A DNA stretch of 17,514 nt from an uncultured Clostridia bacterium. GTDB taxonomy: Bacteria; Bacillota; Clostridia; Christensenellales; Aristaeellaceae. The translations under genes were made by a program, and so were the position numbers. Within the stretch, counting starts at the first letter, position 1; each line of letters starts with the position of its first letter. This document shows positions 1 to 6,337 of this stretch, piece by piece. Under the pieces are notes generated by a model. That model was not told where the DNA came from, did no database searches, and was given only the letters and a program-made list of their open reading frames with translations. The stretch lies in the NCBI GenBank assembly GCA_934630705.1, contig CAKTWP010000034.1, positions 1 through 17,514 of the forward strand. The letters run 5' to 3'.

Positions 1-1
1 C

Positions 2-76
2 GGCCAGATCGAAATCCCCATCCTGACTGAGCCGATCACCCTGGAAGCATCCCCAAAGCAAAGGAAAACCGCGTAG
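2..76 (+). CDS. C-terminal end of an unidentified gene (partial, cut by window edge)
   Basis: Reading from base 2 gives 24 open codons, GQIEIPILTEPITLEA followed by a basic tail SPKQRKTA, and then a TAG stop at 74-76. The first sixteen codons mostly end in G or C, as real genes here do, and the peptide looks like an ordinary protein C-terminus. The fragment is too short to assign a family. If real, this gene converges on ssrA, and its stop codon lies inside the left arm of the hairpin at 68-94. The call rests on codon pattern only. The complementary strand is also open across the first 60 bases, so confidence is low. Confidence 0.35.
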   Translation, partial: GQIEIPILTEPITLEASPKQRKTA

Positions 77-94
77 CTACATCGACTACGCGGT
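68..94 (-). terminator. Probable rho-independent terminator of ssrA
   Basis: ACCGCGTAG (68-76) and CTACGCGGT (86-94) form a perfect 9-bp stem with a 9-nt loop. Read on the minus strand the stem is followed by a T-rich stretch (TTTTCCTTTGCTTT). It lies about 60 nt beyond the 3' end of the tmRNA, so it most likely ends the ssrA transcript. In the + direction there is no T-tract, so it would not be a typical terminator for the gene at 2-76. Confidence 0.6.
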
Positions 95-154
95 ATCCCC
101 AAGGATTAGTTCCTTATGAATGGAAACCCTTGATTTTCAACGGTTCTCTTTGTT

Positions 155-501
155 TGGTGGAGGTGAGGAGAATCGAACTCCTGTCCGAAGATTCAGGACC
201 ACAGTTTTCTCCGAGCGCAGGCAAGGTTTTAGGATTCCCGCCGCCGGCCGCCCCTTGCCGGGCTTCCGGAATTGGTAGCTTCATGGTGCCGGGCTATGGC
301 AAAGCTTACATAGCCCCGTTCCCTACTTTTTTGACGCCGGTGGCCTGCGCCGTAGGCAGCTCAGGGCCGACGCGCTGCATTAAGCAGCGAAAGCGTACTG
401 ATTATTGTCAGTTAATTTTAAGTTCCCCGTTTTTACGCGGCCAGGGTCCGCGGCTCGCTTACCATGCCCCCGATGATCCCCGTCGAAACCAGTGCACCCC
501 C
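155..501 (-). ncRNA. ssrA: Transfer-messenger RNA (tmRNA)
   Basis: tmRNA rescues ribosomes stalled on broken mRNAs: it enters the A site like tRNA-Ala with SmpB, then serves as template for a degradation tag. Read on the minus strand, the 5' end is GGGGGTGCACTGG followed by TTTCGACGGGG, the usual tmRNA start. The 3' end has a T-arm (AGGAG-TTCGATT-CTCCT) and CACCTCCACCA with an encoded CCA. GGGGGTG pairs with CACCTCC as a 7-bp acceptor stem, which fixes both ends and gives a length of 347 nt. The tag frame ends in codons for DNNQYAFAA and TAA at 380-409. The resume codon is inferred to be GAC by comparing the spacing after the GUAAAAA segment with E. coli tmRNA. smpB ends only 16 nt upstream, so the two are probably cotranscribed and processed. 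Confidence 0.95.
380..409 (-). other. tmRNA tag-peptide reading frame (DNNQYAFAA-stop)
   Basis: On the minus strand the codons GAC AAT AAT CAG TAC GCT TTC GCT GCT TAA encode DNNQYAFAA. The hydrophobic end AFAA fits the ALAA-type degradation signal read by ClpXP and related proteases. The stop is certain. The first codon is inferred, because the frame stays open further upstream (KLT before the D). A resume codon for Asp instead of the usual Ala would be a minority variant. Confidence 0.7.
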
Positions 502-517
502 TTGTCAATGGCGCGGC

Positions 518-988
518 TTAATCGCCGCGATTGCCCCGCATCGCCCGCTCCATTTCGCGCTTGGCGTCCTTCTGCGCTTCGCTGGCCCGTTTGTCGTGGA
601 GATGCTTACCCACGCACAATCCCAGGCTCAGCTTCATTCGCCCGTCCTTGAGATACACGTCCAGCGGCACCAGCGCATAGCCCTGCCGCTGCACCTGCGC
701 GCCCAGCTTGCGAATTTCGCTTTTATGCAGCAACAGGCGCTTTGGACGCAGGGGATCGGTATTGAAAATGTTTCCCTGCTCGTAAGGGCTGATATGCATG
801 CCCTCCACGAAAATCTGTCCATCCCGCACCATGGCGTAGCTTTCCTTCAGGTTCACCCGCCCCTGACGCATGGACTTGACTTCCGTGCCCTTGAGCTCGA
901 TGCCGCATTCGATGCTTTCCTCGATAAAGAAATCATGGCGCGCCTTGCGGTTTTGGGCAACGGGCTTGATTCCCAGCATTTTGGCCAT
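518..988 (-). CDS. smpB: SsrA-binding protein SmpB
   Basis: SmpB binds the tRNA-like part of tmRNA, mimics the missing anticodon arm and places tmRNA in the A site of stalled ribosomes. The 156-residue product has the normal length. It shows family motifs: NRKARHDFFIEE near residue 13, GIELKGTEVKSMRQGRVNLKE around 29-49, DPLRPKRLLLH at 78-88 and the basic tail GKHLHDKR at 127-134, which acts in the decoding site. The ATG at 988 was chosen because AAGGAGG lies just upstream; an upstream in-frame ATG at 1099 would add 37 unrelated residues and read through the ribosome-binding site and promoter. ssrA follows 16 nt after the stop, the classic smpB-ssrA order. A promoter at 1021-1049 and the terminator at 1101-1132 make it independent of the gene upstream. 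Confidence 0.96.
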   Translation of the reverse strand: MAKMLGIKPVAQNRKARHDFFIEESIECGIELKGTEVKSMRQGRVNLKESYAMVRDGQIFVEGMHISPYEQGNIFNTDPLRPKRLLLHKSEIRKLGAQVQRQGYALVPLDVYLKDGRMKLSLGLCVGKHLHDKRASEAQKDAKREMERAMRGNRGD

Positions 989-1020
989 GCGGCACGCCTC
1001 CTTTCTGTATCCGGATATAT

Positions 1021-1049
1021 AGTATAGCATATTTGCGGGGAAAATGCAA
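1021..1049 (-). promoter_or_regulatory. Sigma-A promoter of smpB-ssrA
   Basis: On the minus strand TTGCAT (1044-1049) and TATACT (1021-1026) are separated by 17 bp, and TGC precedes the -10 (extended -10). It lies 33 bp upstream of the smpB start codon and downstream of the neighbouring gene's terminator. Confidence 0.75.
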
Positions 1050-1100
1050 CGGCTGATGGAAAGGAACAGATGCATACGCCGCCGAAGGACTGGCGGCATG

Positions 1101-1132
1101 AAAAAAGGGGACAGGCCGAATCGTCTGTCCCC
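1101..1132 (-). terminator. Rho-independent terminator of the lipoprotein gene
   Basis: GGGGACAG (1107-1114) pairs with CTGTCCCC (1125-1132) around a 10-nt loop. On the minus strand it is followed directly by TTTTTT (1101-1106). It sits about 30 nt after the stop of the minus-strand lipoprotein gene and isolates it from smpB. Confidence 0.85.
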
Positions 1133-1161
1133 GAAAATACGGACTGGAGAGGAATGGGCAA

Positions 1162-2583
1162 TCAGGAACCGGCGGGATAATCGCCCTCGAAGAGCACCCG
1201 CTGGGTGGCGGGGCCGGCCACGCCATCCACCTTCAGGCCCTGAGAACGCTGGAACGCCTTCACGGCATTGGCCGTGCCCTCGCCGTAATAGCCGTCCACG
1301 GATCCGCTGAAATAGCCTTCGTTTTTCAGCGCCCGCTGAAGCCGCTCAACCGGCGTGCCGTAATGGCCCCGCTGCAGGGTGATATAATCGCCGCTGGGAT
1401 CGGGGGTAACGCGCACGTACGTGTTTTCCGGCAATGGCGTGGCGGTGGGTCGGGGGGTGGCCCGTTTGCCGCTGGTGGGCTTAGGCGTATTCGTGGCGGA
1501 AGCGGCAGCGGCCGTCTTGGCATTGCCGGAGAACATCAGGTTCAGGGTGTCGCCGCCCGCAGCGCCGTCTGCCTTCAGGCCGTTGCCCTTCTGGAACGCT
1601 TTCACCGCGTCCGCCGTGCTGGATCCGAAGGAGCCGTCCACGGAGCCCTTATAATAGCCCAGATTCTTCAGCTTCTGCTGCATCACCCGCACGGCCTTGC
1701 CCTCGCTGCCTTCCTTGAGGGTAACGCCGATCACGCCAACCGCCGTGGAGGTGGACTTGGCGCGGGAGGAATACAGGGCCTTGAGGGTATCCGGGCCCGC
1801 GATGCCATCGGAATAGGAGCAATTGCGCTTCTGGAACGCAATCACGCCGGCCTCGGTGGCCTGACCGAACTTGCCGTTGGCGGAACCGGCCAGATAACCC
1901 AGGGTGATCAGCCGCTCCTGCATCTGGGTGACCTTCTGGCCGGAATCGCCCAGGCGCAGATAGGTGTTTTCGGAATAGGCAGGCGTGGCGGTGGGCCGGG
2001 ACGTGGGAGAAGCAGTGGGCTTCATGGTGGCTTTGGCCGTGGTCAGCTTGGCCATGGTGGCGTTTCCTACCTTGCCGTCCACCGTCAGGCCGTACTGCTT
2101 CTGGAACGCACGGACGGCTGCCTCGGTGGCGTCGCCAAAATCGCCGTCGGCGCTGCCCTTCAGGAAGCCCAGCTCCTTGAGCTTTTTCTGCACCTCGCGC
2201 ACCGCTTCGCCCTTGGAGCCCTTCTTCAGCGCGCCCTGGGGCGTGGGGGAGGGGGTAGCGGACGTGGGGGGCTGGGTCACCGGCGCCAGCGTGGCATGGC
2301 CGATGGTGGTGATGGGCTGAACGGTGGTCCAGTTATTCACGCCGGAAGTCGGCAGCGTCACCACACCGCCGCCGCCGATGCTGGGATTGGCGCTATCCGT
2401 GGGGGCGATGGTGGGCGTGACAGTAGGCGTTGCGGTGGAGGGGTTATATTCGGGAAAATCCACCGTCCCGCCCTGATTGTTATTGGCAGGGATATCTGGC
2501 GTCACATAGCAGCCGCTCAGCAACAGCGGCAATGCGATCAGCATCGCTACCAGAAGCAGTTTCAGCGCACGGGCGTGTTTCAT
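1162..2583 (-). CDS. Lipoprotein with four peptidoglycan-binding (PG_binding_1) domains
   Basis: Residues 1-25 are a lipoprotein signal: basic start, hydrophobic core and lipobox LLSGC with Cys25 as the lipidated residue. A Pro/Thr/Ser-rich stretch (about 50-115) follows, then four peptidoglycan-binding repeats at about 117-182, 208-272, 287-352 and 400-466. Each shows the family pattern (VxxxQxxLxxLGYxxGsxDGxFGxxTxxAVxAFQxxxGLxxDGxaGxxT). The linkers are again rich in Thr, Pro and Ser, as in extracellular wall-spanning proteins. No amidase, transpeptidase or other catalytic domain is present in the 473 residues, so it probably anchors or senses the wall; any enzymatic role would need a partner. 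Repeat 2 is the most divergent (RNCSYSDGIAG) and has a lone Cys at 255. The ATG at 2583 follows a GGAAGGA ribosome site. It is a single-gene unit with its own terminator. Confidence 0.88.
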   Translation of the reverse strand: MKHARALKLLLVAMLIALPLLLSGCYVTPDIPANNNQGGTVDFPEYNPSTATPTVTPTIAPTDSANPSIGGGGVVTLPTSGVNNWTTVQPITTIGHATLAPVTQPPTSATPSPTPQGALKKGSKGEAVREVQKKLKELGFLKGSADGDFGDATEAAVRAFQKQYGLTVDGKVGNATMAKLTTAKATMKPTASPTSRPTATPAYSENTYLRLGDSGQKVTQMQERLITLGYLAGSANGKFGQATEAGVIAFQKRNCSYSDGIAGPDTLKALYSSRAKSTSTAVGVIGVTLKEGSEGKAVRVMQQKLKNLGYYKGSVDGSFGSSTADAVKAFQKGNGLKADGAAGGDTLNLMFSGNAKTAAAASATNTPKPTSGKRATPRPTATPLPENTYVRVTPDPSGDYITLQRGHYGTPVERLQRALKNEGYFSGSVDGYYGEGTANAVKAFQRSQGLKVDGVAGPATQRVLFEGDYPAGS

Positions 2584-2605
2584 GGGGGTTCATCCTTCCT
2601 TCCCT

Positions 2606-2623
2606 GGAGCGCGTGTGCGCTCC
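2606..2623 (-). other. Hairpin in the lipoprotein mRNA leader
   Basis: GGAGCGC (2606-2612) and GCGCTCC (2617-2623) form a perfect 7-bp stem with a 4-nt loop, immediately upstream of the lipoprotein's ribosome-binding site (GGAAGGAAGGA on the minus strand). There is no T-tract after it on the minus strand. It could affect translation or RNA stability, but no known regulator is recognised. Confidence 0.4.
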
Positions 2624-2717
2624 TTCTATTTATATAGACGAATAAAACGGGGAATTTGTTCCGCACAATTGGAAATAATTTATAGGGGAACCGCCGCCAT
2701 CCCGCAAATCGCGAGAA

Positions 2718-2764
2718 GGCTGGCCCGGGCCGAAAGCCGTCAGATGAAGGGTGGCCCGCCAGCC
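2718..2764 (-). other. GC-rich structured element in the lipoprotein leader
   Basis: GGCTGG (2718-2723) pairs with CCAGCC (2759-2764), and inside it CGGGCC (2726-2731) pairs with GGCCCG (2753-2758), leaving a 21-nt apical loop and a 2-nt bulge. It lies in the roughly 200-nt leader between the predicted promoter (2787-2815) and the lipoprotein start. I do not recognise a known riboswitch class. The rest of the 393-bp gap between the lipoprotein and clpB holds the two divergent promoters, the CtsR box and the hairpin at 2606-2623. Confidence 0.4.
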
Positions 2765-2786
2765 AGGCGTATTTTTTTCCCTCTAT

Positions 2787-2815
2787 AGCATATCATAAAT
2801 TGCCCCTGAATACAA
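2787..2815 (-). promoter_or_regulatory. Probable promoter of the lipoprotein gene
   Basis: On the minus strand TTGTAT (2810-2815) and TATGCT (2787-2792) are 17 bp apart. An overlapping alternative -10 is TATAGA, preceded by TGC. Either start would give a leader of roughly 190-200 nt before the lipoprotein ATG. Confidence 0.5.
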
Positions 2816-2870
2816 TCACTTTCCCGCCGACAGATTGCGCCATTTCTGCAAAAATTTTTCGCAAAACCTA

Positions 2871-2898
2871 TTGACAACCGGAAAATGTGTGATACAAT
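2871..2898 (+). promoter_or_regulatory. Sigma-A promoter of clpB
   Basis: A perfect -35 TTGACA (2871-2876), a 16-bp spacer and -10 TACAAT (2893-2898) preceded by TGA (extended -10). It points at clpB with a leader of about 70 nt, and the CtsR box begins 9 bp after the -10. Confidence 0.85.
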
Positions 2899-2907
2899 AT
2901 CATCGAA

Positions 2908-2924
2908 GGTCAAAGAAAGTCAGA
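2908..2924 (+). promoter_or_regulatory. CtsR operator (heat-shock repressor site)
   Basis: GGTCAAAGAAAGTCAGA matches the published CtsR heptad consensus RGTCAAANANRGTCAAA at 14 of the 15 defined positions. It covers the predicted transcription start just after the -10 of the clpB promoter, where a bound repressor would block RNA polymerase. CtsR represses clp genes in low-G+C Gram-positive bacteria and is inactivated by heat. ctsR itself is not in this window. No CIRCE element (HrcA site) was seen. Confidence 0.85.
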
Positions 2925-2976
2925 ATTTCTAAAGCCTTCCTTCCTGAACAAACCAACCCGAAATGAGGGATGAACA

Positions 2977-5574
2977 ATGTCCAACAATCAGTACACGCAA
3001 AAATCCATGGAGGCCATTGCCCTGGCCCAGCGCATCGCTGCGGAGCGGGGGCATCAGCAATTGGAGCAGGCCCATCTGCTTTCTGCGCTGCTGACCCTGC
3101 CGGAGGGACTGATTCCCCAGCTGCTCACGAAAATGGGCTGCTCGGCCGAAACGCTGAACAAGGGCGCGGAAGCCATCATGAACAAGCTGCCCCAGGTGCG
3201 CGGCATGGCCCGGGAGGAGGGCAAAGTCTATGTGTCCTCTGAGCTGGATAAAGCCCTGCGCACCGCTGCCGATGAAGCGGCCCGGATGAAGGACGAATAT
3301 ATTTCCGTGGAGCATCTGTTCCTGGCGCTGATCAAGGACGCGGATAAAGACGTGTCCGCCCTTCTGCGTCAGAACAATATTACAGAGCCGGCGTTTTTAA
3401 GCGCCCTGTCCGCTGTGCGCGGCGCGGCCCGGGTGACCAGCCAGAGCCCGGAGGATACCTACGACGCGCTGGCCAAATACGGCACCGATCTGGTGGAGCA
3501 GGCCCGGAAGGGGAAGCTGGATCCTGTGATCGGCCGAGACAGCGAAATCCGAGACGTGATTCGCATCCTGTCCCGAAAGACGAAAAACAACCCCGTGCTG
3601 ATCGGCGAGCCCGGCGTGGGCAAAACCGCCATTGCCGAAGGGCTGGCGCTGCGGATCGTCCGCGGCGACGTGCCCGATTCCCTGAAGGATCGCTCCGTGT
3701 TTTCGCTGGACATGGGCGCGCTGATTGCCGGCGCGAAATTCCGGGGCGAATTTGAAGAGCGGCTCAAGGCCGTGCTGGCGGAGATCAAAAAGAGCGAAGG
3801 CAAGATCATCCTCTTTATTGATGAGCTGCATACTATCGTGGGTGCGGGCAAAACCGAGGGCTCCATGGACGCGGGCAATCTGCTCAAGCCCATGCTGGCT
3901 CGGGGCGAGCTGCACTGCATCGGCGCCACCACTCTGGACGAATACCGCAAGTACGTGGAAAAGGACGCGGCTTTGGAGCGCCGGTTCCAGCCGGTGATGG
4001 TGAATGAGCCCACGGTGGAGGATACTATCTCCATCCTGCGCGGCCTGAAGGAACGCTATGAGGTGTTCCACGGCGTGAAGATTCAGGATGGCGCGCTGAT
4101 CGCCGCCGCCACCCTGTCCAACCGCTATATCACCGATCGTTTCCTGCCCGACAAGGCTATCGACCTGGTGGACGAAGCCTGCGCCATGATCCGCACGGAA
4201 ATGGATTCCATGCCCACTGAGCTGGACGACATCCGCCGCCGGATTATGCAGCACGAAATAGAGGAAGCGGCCCTGAAGAAGGAAACCGATCCCCTGTCCC
4301 AGGAGCGGCTGAACGTCATCCATAAGGAACTGAGCGACATGCGCGAGCAGTTCAACGAGATGAAGACCCGCTGGGAAAACGAAAAGAACGAAATTGGCAA
4401 GGTGCAGAAGCTGCGCGAGGAAATCGAGCAGGTGAACGCCCAGATCGAACAGGCCGAGCGCAAATATGATCTGACCCGGGCGGCCGAGCTGAAATATGGC
4501 CAACTGCCCAAGCTGAAAGAAGAACTGGCCGAGGCCGAAAAGGAAAGCCCCAACAAGGCCACGCTGCTGCGGGATAAGGTCACCGAGGAGGAGATCGCCC
4601 GGATTGTGGCCCGGTGGACGGGCATTCCTGTGAGCAAGCTGATGGAAGGCGAGCGGGAGAAGCTGCTGCGGCTGCCCCAGGTGCTTCATCAGCGGGTAAT
4701 CGGCCAGGACGAGGCCGTCACGGCGGTCAGCGAAGCCATTCTGCGCTCCCGTGCCGGTGTGGCGGATGAAAACCGGCCCATTGGCTCCTTCCTGTTCCTG
4801 GGCCCCACGGGCGTGGGCAAGACGGAGCTGGCCAAGGCGCTGGCGGAAGCCCTGTTTGACGATGAAAAGAACATCGTGCGCATTGATATGACCGAATACA
4901 TGGAGAAATTCTCCGTGTCCCGGCTCATTGGCGCACCTCCCGGATACGTGGGCTATGAGGAAGGCGGCCAGCTTACCGAAGCGGTTCGCCGCCGGCCTTA
5001 CTCGGTGGTGCTCTTTGACGAAATGGAAAAGGCGCATCCCGATGTGTTCAATATCCTGCTGCAGATTCTGGATGACGGCCGCGTGACCGACAGCCAGGGC
5101 CGTACCGTGGATTTCCGCAACACCATTCTGATTATGACCAGCAATCTGGGCTCCAGCCAGATTCTGGAGGGCATTGATGAGAATGGCCGGCTGTCTGACG
5201 CGGCCAAGGCCTCCGTGCAGAAGCTGCTCAAGACCCAGTTCCGGCCCGAGTTCCTGAACCGAATCGACGATACCGTCATGTTCACGCCGCTGACCAAGGC
5301 GCAGGTGCGGTCCATTGTGGATCTGCTGCTGGAGCGGCTGCGCGGGCGGCTGAAGGATAAGCAGCTGTCGCTGCGGCTGACGGATGCGGCCTTTGATAAG
5401 CTGATGGATCTGGGCTATGATCCCATCTACGGCGCACGGCCCATGAAGCGCGTGCTCCAGAGCCGGATCGAAACCCTGGTTGCCCGGAAGCTGATTGCAG
5501 GCGATATCCTCCCCGGCCAGACGATCCTCATCGATGTCTCCGGCGACGATTTTATCGCCACGACGACGGAATAA
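2977..5574 (+). CDS. clpB: ATP-dependent disaggregase ClpB
   Basis: ClpB is a hexameric AAA+ ring that works with DnaK to pull polypeptides out of aggregates after heat stress. The 865 residues have the full domain order: Clp N-domain (1-145); NBD1 with Walker A GEPGVGKT (210-217), Walker B ILFIDE (278-283) and arginine fingers at 335-336; a coiled-coil middle domain (about 410-525); NBD2 with Walker A GPTGVGKT (609-616), Walker B VVLFDE (677-682) and sensor-2 GAR (819-821). The M-domain and the lack of a ClpP-docking IGF loop separate it from ClpC and ClpA. Pore loop 1 reads GAKFRGEFEERL, with Phe255 where E. coli has Tyr; pore loop 2 is GYVGYEEGG. GAGGGA lies 6 nt before the ATG. It is monocistronic and CtsR-controlled. 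Confidence 0.98.
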   Translation: MSNNQYTQKSMEAIALAQRIAAERGHQQLEQAHLLSALLTLPEGLIPQLLTKMGCSAETLNKGAEAIMNKLPQVRGMAREEGKVYVSSELDKALRTAADEAARMKDEYISVEHLFLALIKDADKDVSALLRQNNITEPAFLSALSAVRGAARVTSQSPEDTYDALAKYGTDLVEQARKGKLDPVIGRDSEIRDVIRILSRKTKNNPVLIGEPGVGKTAIAEGLALRIVRGDVPDSLKDRSVFSLDMGALIAGAKFRGEFEERLKAVLAEIKKSEGKIILFIDELHTIVGAGKTEGSMDAGNLLKPMLARGELHCIGATTLDEYRKYVEKDAALERRFQPVMVNEPTVEDTISILRGLKERYEVFHGVKIQDGALIAAATLSNRYITDRFLPDKAIDLVDEACAMIRTEMDSMPTELDDIRRRIMQHEIEEAALKKETDPLSQERLNVIHKELSDMREQFNEMKTRWENEKNEIGKVQKLREEIEQVNAQIEQAERKYDLTRAAELKYGQLPKLKEELAEAEKESPNKATLLRDKVTEEEIARIVARWTGIPVSKLMEGEREKLLRLPQVLHQRVIGQDEAVTAVSEAILRSRAGVADENRPIGSFLFLGPTGVGKTELAKALAEALFDDEKNIVRIDMTEYMEKFSVSRLIGAPPGYVGYEEGGQLTEAVRRRPYSVVLFDEMEKAHPDVFNILLQILDDGRVTDSQGRTVDFRNTILIMTSNLGSSQILEGIDENGRLSDAAKASVQKLLKTQFRPEFLNRIDDTVMFTPLTKAQVRSIVDLLLERLRGRLKDKQLSLRLTDAAFDKLMDLGYDPIYGARPMKRVLQSRIETLVARKLIAGDILPGQTILIDVSGDDFIATTTE

Positions 5575-5595
5575 TACAGAGCATTGCTCGCAAGC

Positions 5596-5631
5596 AAAAT
5601 GGCCCTGCGTGTTACGCGCAGGGCCATTTTT
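5596..5631. terminator. Strong bidirectional terminator between clpB and the orphan gene
   Basis: AAAATGGCCCTGCG (5596-5609) pairs perfectly with CGCAGGGCCATTTT (5617-5630) around a 7-nt loop. T-runs follow in both directions. It ends clpB on the plus strand and also lies directly after the stop of the minus-strand gene at 5630-6316, whose stop codon overlaps the hairpin's edge. Confidence 0.9.
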
Positions 5632-6316
5632 AATACCATGCAACCTTTTTCCCGGCAGCCCGTTCGCGGATCACAAGCACTGGGTTGCAGTAAGAAGTTC
5701 GGATGATAGAATAATCATAATTTCTATGATTGCGCAGCAAAGCAGTGTCAAATCCCGGACAACAATGGAGAAAAGGCACAAAGTCATGCTTTTCTTTATC
5801 ACAAAAACCAAGCAATACCATCCAGTAATGAATGAGCGCATCCAACATCTGCGGATTTTTCTGCTCCTGCAAATCAAATGCGACATCAAAGCCGACTTGC
5901 TCCGCCAAAGGCTCGCCGTTCAGGGAAAGCCACGGATTGCCGTTGTGCTCAAGCAGTACAGCCAGAGAATCAGCTGCGACATAGCCGTTATCAATATAGC
6001 GAAGCTCATACATCAGATTGTCTTCATCCTGCGCCTCATGAACGATTTGATTTGGATTCATGCCGGCTTTCAGCAGCAAGGCAAGCTTGCGCGGCATTTG
6101 GAAAGAGGGAAAGTCAGGATTGACGCTGCCAGAGGAATTGGGCGTGGATAAAGACGCGTCCATCATTTCAAAGCCGCATTCATCCACATAGAGGAAGGCG
6201 GCGGCGCCAAGATCATCGGGAGAAAAGCGTTCAGCGGACAGTGCATGCTCTAAGGCAGACAAATCATGTGCACGCAATAAAGCGCATAGTCTGCGAACTG
6301 ATTCTGAGCAGTCCAA
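5630..6316 (-). CDS. Hypothetical protein with ankyrin-like segments
   Basis: A 228-residue protein with no signal peptide, membrane segment or catalytic motif that I recognise. Two stretches, PRKLALLLKAGMNPN (about 75-89) and ADSLAVLLEHNGNPW (about 115-129), resemble the helix-turn of ankyrin repeats, so a protein-binding solenoid is possible. Such proteins sometimes act as immunity or antidote proteins, but no toxin gene is next to it. The start is TTG: AAGGAG at 6326-6331 lies 9 nt upstream, and the nearby ATG (6321) opens a different frame that stops after 23 codons. It lies 21 nt behind the ABC-F gene on the same strand and is probably cotranscribed. Sampled lines run near 43% G+C, clearly below the neighbours, suggesting late acquisition. 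Confidence 0.75.
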   Translation of the reverse strand: MDCSESVRRLCALLRAHDLSALEHALSAERFSPDDLGAAAFLYVDECGFEMMDASLSTPNSSGSVNPDFPSFQMPRKLALLLKAGMNPNQIVHEAQDEDNLMYELRYIDNGYVAADSLAVLLEHNGNPWLSLNGEPLAEQVGFDVAFDLQEQKNPQMLDALIHYWMVLLGFCDKEKHDFVPFLHCCPGFDTALLRNHRNYDYSIIRTSYCNPVLVIRERAAGKKVAWY

Positions 6317-6325
6317 AGCATTTTT

Positions 6326-6331
6326 CTCCTT
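6326..6331 (-). promoter_or_regulatory. Ribosome-binding site deciding a TTG start
   Basis: AAGGAG on the minus strand lies 9 nt before TTG (6316), which opens the 228-codon frame. The only nearby ATG (6321) is just 4 nt from the site and leads into a short dead frame. The site lies in the 21-nt gap after the ABC-F stop codon. Confidence 0.6.
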
Positions 6332-6337
6332 CCGATA

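Noticed and set aside
503..510. TTGACA on the minus strand just before the tmRNA start
   Set aside because: It is within 10 nt of the mature 5' end, so no -10 can follow; chance match.
989..1099. Longer smpB start at 1099
   Set aside because: It would translate the promoter and the AAGGAGG site; SmpB proteins begin near the MAKM position.
1363..2637. 424-codon open frame on the plus strand opposite the lipoprotein gene
   Set aside because: Gly/Arg-rich shadow of the repeat-containing lipoprotein; it extends only slightly into the leader and lacks a ribosome site.
2718..2778. Hairpin followed by a T-run on the plus strand, looking like a terminator
   Set aside because: No plus-strand gene lies upstream for it to end, and the T-run begins 7 nt after the stem. 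It is kept as a leader structure of the minus-strand gene.
2584..2976. CIRCE element for HrcA control of clpB
   Set aside because: No TTAGCACTC-N9-GAGTGCTAA-like repeat is present; the CtsR box explains heat-shock control.
3397..5643. 748-codon open frame on the minus strand opposite clpB
   Set aside because: It is the codon-aligned complement of a G+C-rich gene, where TTA, CTA and TCA codons are rare, so stops vanish. The peptide is rich in His, Gln, Gly and Ala with no domain, and no ribosome site was seen. clpB explains the region.
5495..6151. 218-codon plus-strand frame spanning the clpB end and the orphan gene
   Set aside because: It runs through the strong terminator at 5596-5631 and has no domain; the minus-strand frame has a ribosome site and a better protein composition.
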